A stretch of DNA of 64,000 nt from Macrolepiota albuminosa (taxonomy: Eukaryota > Basidiomycota > Agaricomycetes > Agaricales > Agaricaceae), in NCBI GenBank assembly GCA_027475525.1, contig JAMWFC010000049.1:2898947-2962946 (forward strand), in the 5' to 3' direction. Each line of letters begins with the position of its first letter. Position 1 is the first letter of the stretch. Positions 48,423-59,353 of this stretch are shown here, one piece after another. A model generated the notes under the pieces. It was not told where the DNA came from, ran no database searches, and worked only from the letters and a program-made list of their open reading frames with translations. Both the position numbers and the translations under genes were made by a program.

Positions 48423-48793
48423 TAACTTTGCACATAGTATGAGTCAAGGAGTAGTAGTCATAAAATGTAACATAAACTGTTTCTTGGACTTTTGAAAGGT
48501 GTGAGTAAGTAAAAGATAGTCTGTCGGTAACATAAGAAAGGGGGTTTGAAAAGACTTGAACAAGAAAAAGACTTAGCGAATTCCACTCTTTGGCAACTTG
48601 AGAAATAAAGGGAACACTCAGTAGATCATCATAGCAAAAAGCCCTTGTGTAAGAGTTGCGCAAGGCACCAGGCGCTTATTGGGTGCTAGCGCTGCATCTT
48701 GAGGTAGGTAAACAAAAATCTGTGTAGCAATAAATCTTTTAAGAAAATAGAAAAAAAAATATGGTAAGGAAAGCTTAGTGAGAGGTCTAGCAA
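48423..48793. other. Short gap, no gene seen
   Basis: AT-rich DNA between the Cys-cluster locus and the integrase remnant. It probably includes 3' non-coding sequence of the minus-strand element. No LTR ends recognised. Confidence 0.35.
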
Positions 48794-50230
48794 CTATAAA
48801 TCATCTTCTTCTGGGGGTGGTAAATTGTTATCATCCAAGAGGTCAGTTTCTTCAAGTTCCCTGAGTTTGGCGGTATTAATATCTAGCGCTTCTAGCGGTA
48901 AGGGAATGTTGTCGCACACTAAGTAAGGAAGGAGGCAGAAGACGGCAACAGGTCTGTGTAGTACCGACCTGTCTCGTTCACAAAGCACATAAGCGCCTCC
49001 ACAGTTGTGAGAGATAACTACCAATGGCCCTAGGTAGCGTGGGTGCATCTTCTTGTTGTAGGTGGTTTCAATCTTGGAGTTCCTCATGAGTACTAGCGAC
49101 CCACGGCTGAAGTTGTAGTCCTTGATGGTGGCACTGTGATTGGTTTCAAACTTGAGGGCGGCTTGGCACCTGGCACTAAAAACAGTTTTGTGTAGGCACA
49201 CTAAGTCTTCACTGTGTTGTTGAAGGTCAATAGCTCATCTGGCAATCAGGTCGGTAGTGGACAAGATGGAGTTGGGCACTAGTTGGAGGTAGGTCGCCTC
49301 CACAATGTTGGCAGGGAGCAGAGATGGGTGCCAGTGGCTGCATAATAAGGCAAGCACCCCATGTGCTTGCATATAGTTACCCTTTCCGACCAGAAGACTG
49401 AGTAAGTTGCTTCACTCCATCTAGACTCGTTGCCATCTACCGCCTTGAAGAGAGCCTGGTGCACATCAAAGTGAGGTTGTTCTACAAGTCCATTAGCGTG
49501 TTTATTGTAGCCTGAGATGTGTATGTGGTGAATGTTGTACTTCTTGGCAAGGTAGGTTAGCGCCTTAATGATGGGAGCTCCATTGTTGGTAACTATTTCT
49601 CTTAGCACACCTCAGCGGCAGATAACATCTTCAAATAACCACTTAGCAATAGTGTCTGTGTTTTCTTTTTGTAGCATCCTGAATTCTGGCCAGTGGACAA
49701 GTGAGCAGCAACCTTGGATAATGTACTCATAGCGACTGCACTTTGGCATATGCATTGTGTCAATATAAATCTTGCTGAAGAGAGGCGCTGGCATAGCAAC
49801 AGTCAGCAGGATGAGCAGTTGGCGCTTTGTTGAATCTGGCAAAGGTGACAAGTCTTGACGTACCAAGCGACATCAGCTCTAATGTGAGGCCACCAAAAGC
49901 GCTCTAGCAGGATAGTGTGTGTAGCATAAAGTCTCCTGTGGCCTAAATCATCATGCATAGCGCAGAGGATCTTGAGTCAGTCGCTAGGCTGCACTACCAG
50001 CTTGTGAGCGCCATCCTTGCTGCGTTGCCAGAGTTGGTTGTTGCTAATGAAAAAGTTGGTGGCATATTGGATGAAGGTGGTATACTCATTGTCGCTAAAG
50101 TTGCTAGGTCATTTAAGTGAATCCAACCAAACTTTAATGATATCCAGGTGCTTGTCTTCTGCTTGGGCTTTAGTGCTCCTGGGGACTGAGTCGTGGGTGA
50201 GGTCAGTACTGTCTTCTCTGAGGGGCTTGA
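48794..50230 (-). pseudogene. Ty3/gypsy integrase remnant, family C
   Basis: Leftwards from 50230: a pre-integrase segment (NFFISNNQLWQRS), the zinc domain with ERFWWPHIRADVAWYVKTC and CHLCQ, the catalytic core with YIDTMHMPK (first Asp) and REIVTNNGAPII (second position, Asn for the usual Asp), and a GLVEQPHFDVHQ stretch around the glutamate region. The C-terminal GPY/F-like module reads HPRYLGPLVV, and an acidic tail ends at 48794. Frames are broken at least near 49240-49280 and 49600. No chromodomain is seen. The right end abuts an LTR of family B type at 50231. RT and gag are missing. Confidence 0.8.
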
Positions 50231-50536
50231 TGTCAGGTGACTTCCTTTTCTGGCCACTTCCTTTTTCAGCCATCCCGTAGATCTCTGGGACCCCTCCGGG
50301 ACGCTCCCTGGCCATCGTTGGACTTCTCCAAGATGCTGTATAGTTGTTCTCATGCCCCTGCCCCCGTACTGATGTGCCACACAATGGCAGAGGGATCCTT
50401 AGACTTGTTCTCTTTGGATTTCTCTCTGCCAGGTGATTAGTTATTCTCCTGTTGTATTTACTGTCTCTAATGAAACTTTGGATTTCCCTTTGCCAGTTGT
50501 GTGACTTAGCCGCAACCCCCAAAGGTCGCCCTTACA
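50231..50536 (+). repeat. Family B-type LTR (a)
   Basis: 306 bp, from TGTCAGG to CGCCCTTACA. The right 150 bp (TTCTCTTTGGATTT...CTGCCAGTTGTGTGA) is the reverse complement of the left end of the 35- and 42-kb LTRs, so this copy points plus. It is followed by GCAGAACAAGTCTCCTAAT, as is LTR b. Confidence 0.75.
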
Positions 50537-50635
50537 GCAGAACAAGTCTCCTAATCCTGGTCTGGTAGCCCCTTATAGCCACTGAACACCTCTCGGCTCC
50601 TATTTGTCACCTCCTCACCAGTTTTAAGCACTGCC

Positions 50636-51505
50636 TTGTCTATGTCTCAGCCTGCCGCTCCAGAAGCACTCCCAGATGCTGCGGCCTCTGGCAAGGAAGC
50701 CTGGACCTGCCTGCTTCACCTAGAAATGCAGGTGCAACTCACCCAAGCCTCTCTTAACCAGCACTCCGCCAAACTCATCCATTTCCAACAAACCACCGAC
50801 ACCATCTCCAACTTTCTCCATACCCTCCTCAAATGCCTTGCCCTGGTGGCACCTAACCCCCCACCACCTACTCTGCCAGTGCAGTGCCCACGCACCACGC
50901 AATCCCCTGTCCTGGCATGGGAGCACTCCAATCTCTTACACCTGGCAACCCCCAATGCCTACAACGGTGACCGCATGTCCAGGGAACGCTTCCTCCAGTC
51001 GTGTGCCACCTATCTCCAGCTCTGTGTTGACAATTTCATATCCGATGAGCTGAAAATTGTGTGGATCTTGTTCTACATAAAGTTGGGATGAGCAGCCACC
51101 TACGTGCTGAGGGTTTTCCGATGCCCTGAAGGCATCATGAGCTTTACGGACTGGGCCAAGTTCGAACAGGAGTTCCAGGATGAGTTCTTTCCCTGGAACC
51201 CCACCAAAAGCGCTGCGCTGATCCTGAGGGACAGGGAGCCATACAGCCAAGGGAAACGCTCGCTGAACAAGTACATCAACTTGTTCCGTGCATTGGTCAA
51301 GCAGGCCAATTACCCCAACGGCCTGTAGGAAGGGCTCCATCTGACCCTGATGGAGTGCATTGACAACCTTGCAGAGGGTCAACCAGCTGATGACCAGGTC
51401 CTTGCATGGTACCAGGTAGCCCAGGAGCAGTGGCAGCTCATGGAGCTCAAGCATGCCCTCTGCAAGCCAACGCACCCCGTGCCCCTGACTCAACCCATCG
51501 CAATG
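50636..51505 (+). pseudogene. Family B gag, copy 1
   Basis: The ATG at 50636 opens MSQPAAPEALPD and then a heptad-like helical segment. The capsid-type domain follows (SNLLHLATPNAYNGDRMSRE; FTDWAKFEQEFQDEFFPWN). An in-frame TGA lies at 51089 and a TAG near 51326. It is colinear with gag copy 2 at 51955. It ends at LTR b, with no protease or pol. Confidence 0.8.
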
Positions 51506-51535
51506 TTCCCCCACAGGTTCACGACTGTCAGGGGA

Positions 51536-51846
51536 CTCCTCGCTCTTGTCTGGTCACAATTTCCTTTTCCGGAGTTTCTGGAGAACTCCAGAGCATTTCC
51601 CGCGCCCCAGGGTTCTCCTGGCTTTCCAGAGCTAGCCATTGGATACTGTACAGTTGTTCCCACGCCCTTCCACCCCCGTACTGATGTGCCGCACTGGCAG
51701 AGGAATCCTTAGACTTGTTCTCTTTGGATTTCCCTCTGCCAGGTGATTAGTTATTGATTGTACTGTCATTACTGGCTCTAATATACTTTGGATTTCCCTC
51801 TGCCAGTTGTGTGATAGTGCCGCAACCTCCGGAGGTCGCCCTTACA
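51536..51846 (+). repeat. Family B-type LTR (b)
   Basis: 311 bp, TGTCAGGGGACTCCTC...GTCGCCCTTACA. Similar to LTR a over its whole length, and its start matches the family B LTR end read on the minus strand. Followed by the same GCAGAACAAGTCTCCTAAT leader. Confidence 0.8.
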
Positions 51847-51954
51847 GCAGAACAAGTCTCCTAATTCCGGTCTGGAAGCCCCCCATAGCCGTCAGAAGAA
51901 TTCTCTGGCTCCTATCTGCCGCTTCTCCACCAGTTTTAAGCATCTGGACCTTCT

Positions 51955-52698
51955 ATGTCTCAGCTTGCCTCTTCAGACACTCCTCTGGATGCTACAGCTC
52001 CTCAGGATGAAGCCTGGACTCGCTTGCTCCACCTAGAGGCTCAAGTGCAGCTTACTCAAGCTTCCCTCACTCACCACACCGCCGAACTCTCCACCCTCCG
52101 ACAAACCACTGAAACCATCTCTGACTCCCTCCAGGCACTCCTAGAGCGTCTCAACACCACTCCCTTGGTTGCTACTGCAACCCCAGCAGCGGAACTGCCC
52201 CCCGCTGTTCAGCCATCCTCTCCGAATCCTCTGATGACCCAAGAGACCCCACGTGCGCTCCTCCCCCAACCAGTAATCCCGGATGCCTACGATGGCGACC
52301 ACGTGACTGGAGAACAATTTCTACAGTCGTGCCTCACCTATATCCAGCTCTGCAGGGACGACTTTGTCTCGGATGACCTGAAAATCGCATGGGTTCTCTC
52401 CTACATGAAGTCTGGGAGAGCGGCCATCTACGCACTGCGGGTTTTCCGACGCCCCAGAGGCGTTGTGGGGTTTGCAAACTGGGCCGCATTTGAGCAGGAG
52501 TTCCAGGACGAGTTCTTCCCCAAGAACCCAGCCAAGGCAGCTGCGCTGGTCCTCCGAGACAGGGATCAATACAGACAAGGGAGGCGCTCGCTGGACGAAT
52601 ACATTGACTCCTTCCGGGCACTAGTTGAGCAGGCCGGGTACCCCGATGGACTGAACCTGAACATGCCAGTCGACCCCTTACTCTGGCTGAAATGCTAG
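51955..52698 (+). pseudogene. Family B gag, copy 2, 3'-truncated
   Basis: 247 codons open from an ATG about 110 bp after LTR b. An N-terminal coiled segment (AQVQLTQASLTHHTAEL) is followed by the capsid-type domain (YDGDHVTGEQFLQSCLTYIQ; FANWAAFEQEFQDEFFPKN; SLDEYIDSFRALVEQAGYPD). No zinc knuckle follows: similarity ends around 52690-52740, where family A-type integrase sequence starts. Better preserved than copy 1. Confidence 0.8.
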
Positions 52699-52739
52699 AA
52701 GGCAAAGTGCCTTTGTCCCAGCCACCTAGCCTGGGGCAA

Positions 52740-54210
52740 GACAACTTCCAAAAGAAAGTCATGCAGGAGTAAGGACAAGACTCCCTATTCAACAAGATCC
52801 TCACCAACCCCAACAATCATCCTCGGTTCAGGCAGAGGCCTGACAGTGTAATCACAACAGAGAACCGTCAAGAAGTGGCAGTGGTTTGCCTCCCCCAAAC
52901 ATGGCCTATTGTGACATGAGTGCTGGACCAGGCCCATGCAGTGGTGGGGCACTTTGGTGCTGCACAAATGTTGGGGTATGTACACAGATAGTATTGGTGG
53001 CCATACATGGCCCAGGAGATTACCAAGTTCTGCGCATCATGCATGGTGTGTCAACAGGCAAAACTGCCCCCTGGAGCCCTGGCCGGTAAGCTGCACCAGC
53101 TTCCAGTACTGGTGAAGCCTTGAAATTCCATTGGTATGAATTTTATTGGTCCCTTTCCCGAGTCGAGAGGATTTGACTACCTTTGAGTGGTGATTTGCCA
53201 AATGATGAGCATGGTGCACCTTATACCAGTGCAAACAATGCTGATGGCTAAGGAGCTGTCATGGATCTACCTTAGGGAGATTGTCAGGCTGCATGGGCTG
53301 CCTAGTACCATCATGAGTGACTGTGACTCAAAATTCACATTGCTATGGTGGAGGGAACTCCACAAGCTGTTAGGAGCTAGACTCTTTATGTTGACATCAT
53401 CCACCCTCAGACAGATGGGCAGACAGAGAGAGCCAACCGTAGCATAGGCCAGATCCTGAGAGCAGTGGTGCACCCTGATCAATGAGACTGGGTGGGCTGG
53501 TGTCCACTCACTGAGTTTGCAATTAATGCGAGTATCTTGGAGGCTACAGGGTATGCATTCTTTGAGCTCAACAGAGGGTACATGCCCTCTATGCTGCGTG
53601 AAATTTGTGCATATGTGGTGGCCCACCGTGGAGTAGTTGAGTTTGCAAGGCAGGCGCTGGAGAATATCGCAGTGGCGCATGATGCCATCATTGAGACATG
53701 GGTCTTTCAGGTGAAGAATGCCAATCACCACAGGCAAGTGGACCTGCCTATACCAGTGGAAGTGTTGGTCTATCTGTCAACATGTAACTTGAGGTTGCCC
53801 AAGGGATGGGCAAGCAAACTCTGTCCTAAATGGGTGGGCCCATACCACATGCTAAACATGGAACCAAGTAGCTCCAACTACGTGCTGGAGCTTCTGCAGG
53901 CATTGCAGGAATGACGAATTGTTCCGAAGTTTCATGTGTCGCTACTGCAACCCTATAATGCATCTGATGACATGTTGTTTCCTAACAGGGCAACCCCAGG
54001 ACCCTATGACTTTGGTGCCCGAGACAATGATGAATGGTTCATTGAGTCTGTAATCAGGCACTGGTGGACTGAGCAGAAGACACTCGAGTTTGAGGTATGC
54101 TGGTCCCTCAGAGACACAACATGGGAGCCTTACTCCCATTGCTCCAAGCTGGCAGCACTCAACTGAAGGGCGTTAAGTGCCCACATCAGTTAGGTAAGCA
54201 TGCCAGCGCT
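52740..54210 (+). pseudogene. Family A integrase with chromodomain
   Basis: In order: a pre-integrase segment near 52790; the zinc-domain region (AVVGHFGAAQML; YWWPYMAQEITKF; CASCMVC) at 52930-53060; the core with the GMNFIGPFPESRG region (Asp replaced by Asn), IMSDCDSKF at about 53312 (second catalytic Asp) and HPQTDGQTERANR at 53402-53440 (catalytic Glu), the last after a one-base shift. The GPY-like CPKWVGPYHML follows near 53826. The chromodomain EWFIESVIRHWW to WSLRDTTWEPYSHC lies at 54033-54140, with the tail LKGVKCPHQL in a shifted frame. Several stops and shifts make it dead. Chromodomains target integration to modified histones in this lineage. Confidence 0.88.
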
Positions 54211-54314
54211 TAAATTGATTGGCAGTGCTGATTGTGGCTTGGCCGAGTTGGTCAGCAATTGTGGCTGAGATGTCAAAAGTTTGAAATATCTTTTTTTTCT
54301 TTCTTCCCTCAACC

Positions 54315-57300
54315 ATGGACGACATGCCTGTGGACCAAAGTGAACAGCAGCAGCAGCAGCATCAGATTGAGTTGTTGCTGTTGGTCTTACTGTCAGCTGA
54401 AGGGGGGGGGCAGATGGCTCCTCTAGTGATCCAAAATGTGCCCCAATGGGGACAATCGCAACAGGCTGTGGGCTTTCTACAGCAGCAGCAGCAGCCAGCG
54501 GTGGGCTACCTGCCACAGCAGCCAGTGATCAGTGGCTACTCACCACAACAACTCATGCAGGGCAACTTTATGCCCCAGAATGCAACCGGAGGCAATTTTC
54601 TGCCTTGTCAGACAACACAGGCTACTTATGCACCACAACCTGCTGAGGGCCAAGCCCAGCAACTTCAGTACAGGGGGCTATTCAGCCCCCAAGCAATGCC
54701 AGGATGGGGGCAGTTTGCTCCCATAATGGCAAGGAGGCCAATGGAGGCACATCCTGTGCCACAGTTTATGGCCCTGGCACACTACCCTGGTGTGCCAGCA
54801 CTGATGCCATATGCCCCAGCCTGGATGGGAGCTTGGGGTGCGATGCCCTAGTACAGTGCCTGCTGAGAGAGGAAATTTGACCTCCCAGGTGGCCACAATG
54901 CTGGCAGATGGCCAGAGGGATGCAGATCATCCCTCATGCTGGCAACACTGGCACCTGAGAGTGCAAAAACTCTTAGTACAGAACAAGGTAGCAAGTCTCC
55001 AGCTGAAGCACTGACAGAGAGCCTGGCCAGGCTCTTCTTGTTACAGCGGCTGGAGATGCTGCACCAATCCGAGCCCAGCTCAGAAGAAGAGTCATGTTCT
55101 TGACGTGACAAAGGAAAATCATGGGCTGTCAAGCCCAGTCTCAACCAGGACTTAGTCCTGACTACTCTCCTCCAATGCCTGGGGGATAACAGGTATGACA
55201 TACCTGCAGACTTGTCGTTCCTCCACAATGCGGAGGCAGTCGTCCTCATCAGTCGGATGATGGACAACATGGATCATATGCACGCCCAGCACAAAACTGA
55301 TCTCCTTGCCTTATCAGCTGCTCATAAGCGGCAGACTACACCCCCAAGTCAGGACACCGACTCTAGCAAAAGAGTGCATCGGCAAGGAGTGGAAGACATG
55401 CCTTCCTGCTAAACCCAGTCTAGTGTTGCCATTCCCAGCCAGAGGCTGGTCTAGAATGGAACATCCTTCTATATGAGGATGCTCCAGTCCCAACTGCCCC
55501 CTGGCTGATTCAGCGCCTCGCTAGTGGCACATCTGAGGTCATGTTGTTGCAACCATTATCTGTGGTATCTTCCACACACTCTGGGGAGCAGAGTTCCCAG
55601 GGCATTGGTGCACACTCTACTGAGGCTAAGGCCTCACAACCCTGAAAGGATCATTGGGGTAAGCATCCAGAAGGGCATGCATACGTTAACGTGCACTTCC
55701 CCAAAGATGCTCTGAAAGGGGCCCCAGAGGCTAACATCCCCTTTTTACCTGCAGTATTGGTAGAGGGCCCTCCATCCTGATACCCATGGTGTGTGTAGGC
55801 GATGGACCCACATTTGGAGGATGTGGTGCTGGAGAGGCTGCCATCCCCGCCCTCCAATGATGATTGGTATGAGGAACCTGAAGAGGCTTGAATGGAATGG
55901 CCTGTGCCCCATGAAACAGCAGTACAGCATAGGGCATGTGAGTGGTGCAATAGCAATCGTTGGGTGCAGGATAGTGCCAAATGAGGAGCTGCCCTCCTTG
56001 AGGACGAAACTGGGTGCATCTCTGATGCGCTTGGTGTGGTGATCTATCACAATTACACAATTGAGTGCCAGAACTCATTCTTCAGCACAAGGTTGTCACT
56101 CCAATTCTACTGGTCACCAGTGACCAACACTATCTTTGTCAGGCAAGATGCCTGTGCAGCCAGGGCCTTCAAGGCCGAAAAAGAGGGGAATGCCACCCAG
56201 ATGCCCCACAGCAGTAAGGTGTACCAAGTTGCACCTCACAGGTTCCCCTGCAGCCCTCAAGAGCTCCACAGGCTCTACTCACTGGTAAATAACCAGCTCA
56301 TGCTGATTCATCAGCGGCAGTTGGGCTATCTTTTGCTCAATGAATTTAAATGGGTGATGCTGAATTGCCACCCTACTGCCCAAGACAGAGCCATGTCTCA
56401 ACTGCTCAAAGAGGCATTGTACAAAACCATTGCAGTGCTGTTTGCGAGCTCAGAGGAGCAGGAGCAAGTCCTGCGGATCTATCACTGCAAGGACAGTGGG
56501 AGGCTGGCCTTCGTCAGCCTGACTCCTCCTGATCCAAAGCAACCCTTTGCTTTGGACTACCTGGGCTCCTATGCCCTCCTCTATGGGTGTCCTGAGATGC
56601 CCAATGTGTGGACTAGTCTAGCCATGGACCTTGCCATGCGTATTCATTGGTGCAGCCTCTTTGGGTTCGTGCTTGTATGCGCTATTAGCACCAGCTGCCC
56701 CTCCAAGACTGGCTGTAGACATCCTGGAAGCATCAGCTTCCATCTTTATTACTTTGGACGTGTTACGTGTCCTGTTGCACAACCAAATTCCGGTCAGCTG
56801 GGTTGACCATGCTTATACCTATGGGGTCACTTATTTGGCCCACCTCTTTTTCAGCAATAGCTGCCTCTATAATGAGGCGGCCGCTATTGATAACGAGAGG
56901 CTTTGATGCCTCAAACCGTACAGGACTCCCCAGGCTATTGCCCAGTGGGATGGGTGGCACGAGGCCACCATTGGCAATCATCAATGCCTAATGCTCCAGC
57001 AACAGGAGAACCATCATGCATTTGACAAGGCATTTACTAAGGGGATGTATCTCCTCATCAGGCAGAACATTCACACTCAAGAAATATGGATGTGCCACTA
57101 TCCTGCCGACAATGAGGATCTTTCAGATCCCCAACCACCAACTACGGGGACAACCATTGACCCCAACCTTACACTGTCTCCACTCCGGGACTATGATGAT
57201 TCCCTGCCTTTGGCCAGGCCATCGAGCACGTACCATGAGCCCACACCTGAGGATGAACTCCTCGACTATGATATGGATGACGCTACCGCTGACCCATTCC

Positions 57301-57353
57301 AGGAGCCCAGGGACTCTCCTACCACCCCCGATCCTGACTTGCCAACAGTCTAA
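54315..57353 (+). pseudogene. Third ORF of family A, unknown function, decayed
   Basis: Lies between the chromodomain and the polypurine tract, where Ty3 elements rarely have a gene. Part 1 (54315-54851, ATG, 178 codons) is Gln/Pro/Gly/Tyr-rich with Q runs and repeated PQQ and GNF-type units, a low-complexity region. Part 2 (to about 55410) is a helical, charged segment. Part 3 (55430-56060) has a CEWC pair near 55936. Part 4 (56036-56806, 256 codons open) is a globular-looking domain with an LSLQFYWSPVTNTIF core, and it continues in another frame to 56906 with hydrophobic helices. Part 5 (56991-57353) includes YLLIRQNIHTQEIWMCHYP and an acidic tail. Stops and frameshifts number roughly ten. 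I recognise no domain; an envelope, a Gag accessory or captured host protein are open options. Confidence 0.6.
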
Positions 57354-57398
57354 CCATCATGATGTTTCCAGACCATAGTTTGGTCTGATTGGGGGGAG

Positions 57399-57639
57399 TG
57401 TGGCGTTGGCCACATAGCTTTTACTTACTATAGTCATTGATATTATATTATATTTATTATAATATAATATTATTATTTACAATTAGTATAATATTATTAT
57501 TTACAATTAATATAAATAGTTTATTGTGCTGCTGATTCAGCAGCTTATTTTGTATCATACTGTACATAGTCAATAGGCCAGACTGGTCTGATTCTGTCAG
57601 TGTGATCTAAGCTCTCACAACTTCTGTAACTTCATTACA
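57399..57639 (+). repeat. Family A 3' LTR
   Basis: 241 bp, TGTGGCGTTGGCC...TTCATTACA, directly after the polypurine tract. It is homologous to 26426-26642, with an extra AT-rich segment near 57470-57510. The right end lies exactly against the copia remnant. Confidence 0.85.
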
Positions 57640-58993
57640 CATATGTAAGTCCATTAATGGTAGCACCAGCCCTTTGTAGCAGTCCAAGACTAATAAGATT
57701 GGCTCCAAGGGTGGGGATGTGCAACACATCATGAAGTTGGACATCATTTGTTCCTGAAGAAAGGTATGTTCGGAACATGATTGTCTCTTTACCAATGACA
57801 GGCAATGAATTCATGCCTCCTACTGAAATATACTAGTTCTCAATTCCTTGGTAATTGATGTAATATCCTAAATCGGCCACCATGTGACACAATGCACTAC
57901 TGTTGAGTAGCAATCTGGTGGGCATTCTGTTATATGTGGCCATGAGTACTTTTTCCACTTCTCGTGCTCCAGGTTCAATTGCAGATATGGATATGTTTGT
58001 GCTTCTGAAGTTTTTGGGCTGCTTGGGCCTTGGGCACTTTGGACTCCAGTGTCCCTTTTCTCCACAATTGCGGCAGATGTCATTGGGTTTTGGCTGGCAT
58101 TTGGTTTTAACTCGCCTCTTTTGAGTGATTTTTGCTTTACTCCCACTTGAATTATTCTTTTTTGTGGATAAGAATGCTAATGTTTTATTTGTAGAGTTAT
58201 TTTCAAGATATTCTGTCATAGACAGATAGCAATTCTGTGGTTACAGTCTCAAGAGTCAGAGAAGTGCCATGAGATAGTAGATTCTGTTTGACAACTTCCC
58301 AAGTGGGGGTATGAGGCAATGAAAGAAGCATGGCATTAAAAATAGTGTAACTGTCAATGTCATGACTAGCTTTGATGAAACAGCGGTGGATATTCATATA
58401 GAACCCAAGGTGATTGGTCAAGGGTGAGTTACTATCCCATTTCTTTATGTATAACTGCCAATAATAATAGTGGACATTAATGCCACTCTGCTGGTCAACG
58501 TAGTTCTTCCACATATGTTCCCAGATTTTTTGGGAACTGTCAAGGTCGACTATTGTTTCCTGCTGAGTGTATTTGATAGCAGTAGAATCAATCCCATGGC
58601 GGAGTCATCCTTATTAAGCCAGTGCTCATACTTATCACAAGCAGTCTGCCAAGTCAAAAAGTCTTTGGATTGTAATGCCTTCATCAAGTCGGATCCCTCC
58701 TTATAGACAACTTGTGGAGGCTGGTCACCAATAGGGCACATAGTGGTCATGAGGTCAGGATATTCAGTGGGTGGCTTCAGAGGACGGGGCTCTCTTCCAG
58801 ATACCACTCCCCACAAGGCTTTAGCCTGTAAGGCTGACTTCATGTTGTCGGACCAGATATGGTAGTTTGTACCATTAAACTTTGAGAACTGTAATGTCTC
58901 GGAAGTGTTGGTCTCATTTGTGACGGTGGGGCCCATAACCTGATGCAGCATAATAGTAGAATCGGTAGTGTATATTTGTGTGGTAATAGACAA
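57640..58993 (-). pseudogene. Ty1/copia gag-protease remnant
   Basis: Minus strand. Gag begins at 58993 (QFSKFNGTNYHIWSDNMK, the typical copia Gag block), continues at 58514-58203 and carries a CCHC knuckle CRNCGEKGHWSPKC near 58080. The protease region LLNSSALCHMVAD has Asn where the catalytic Asp of the usual D-S/T-G motif belongs. Then come an SVGGMNSLPVIGK-like stretch and DVLHIPTLGANLISLG (about 57690), before the element is cut at the LTR edge at 57639. At least two frameshifts are present. Integrase and RT are missing. The simplest history is insertion of the family A element into this copia copy. Confidence 0.85.
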
Positions 58994-59353
58994 AGACTAT
59001 GATAGAATCTGGAGTCAAATATCGAGAGATAATTTGACTCCGGAGTGCAGCATAGTATTTATAGATATCAATAATAAGTATATGTCATAATTTTATAATA
59101 AACTCGTCATAATGAGATAAAAGAAACATACGTGTATGTGAAATAAAAGTGATGTCATTGGTGACGTTTCGGAGCTAAGCGTCATACCCTTCATGGGACG
59201 ATACAGAAAGGAGGCACGGGATGAGTGTAGCGTATATTTTGTAACGTGACTAAAGCGTGACGTGGTACGGTTGAATTGGAACCGCCACTTCACGCATACA
59301 ACGCTAATCGCGTTTTTCATTCAAAGCACATTGCACTGCGTGGACTACAGTAC
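58994..59353. other. Leader and boundary region
   Basis: The AT-rich leader of the copia element (up to about 59100), then probable terminal sequence of the DIRS-like element that starts coding at 59354. No LTR or inverted repeat border could be fixed by eye. Confidence 0.35.

Larger units (their letters stand above)
52740..57639 (+). mobile_element. Family A copy A3, 3' half
   Basis: The end of pol (pre-integrase, integrase, chromodomain; 52740-54210), a long third ORF remnant (54315-57353), a polypurine tract GGGGGGAG (57391-57398) and a 3' LTR (57399-57639) matching the A1 LTR. The LTR and the integrase type link it to family A, while the gag just upstream is family B; the junction near 52.7 kb is chimeric. 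Confidence 0.75.
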
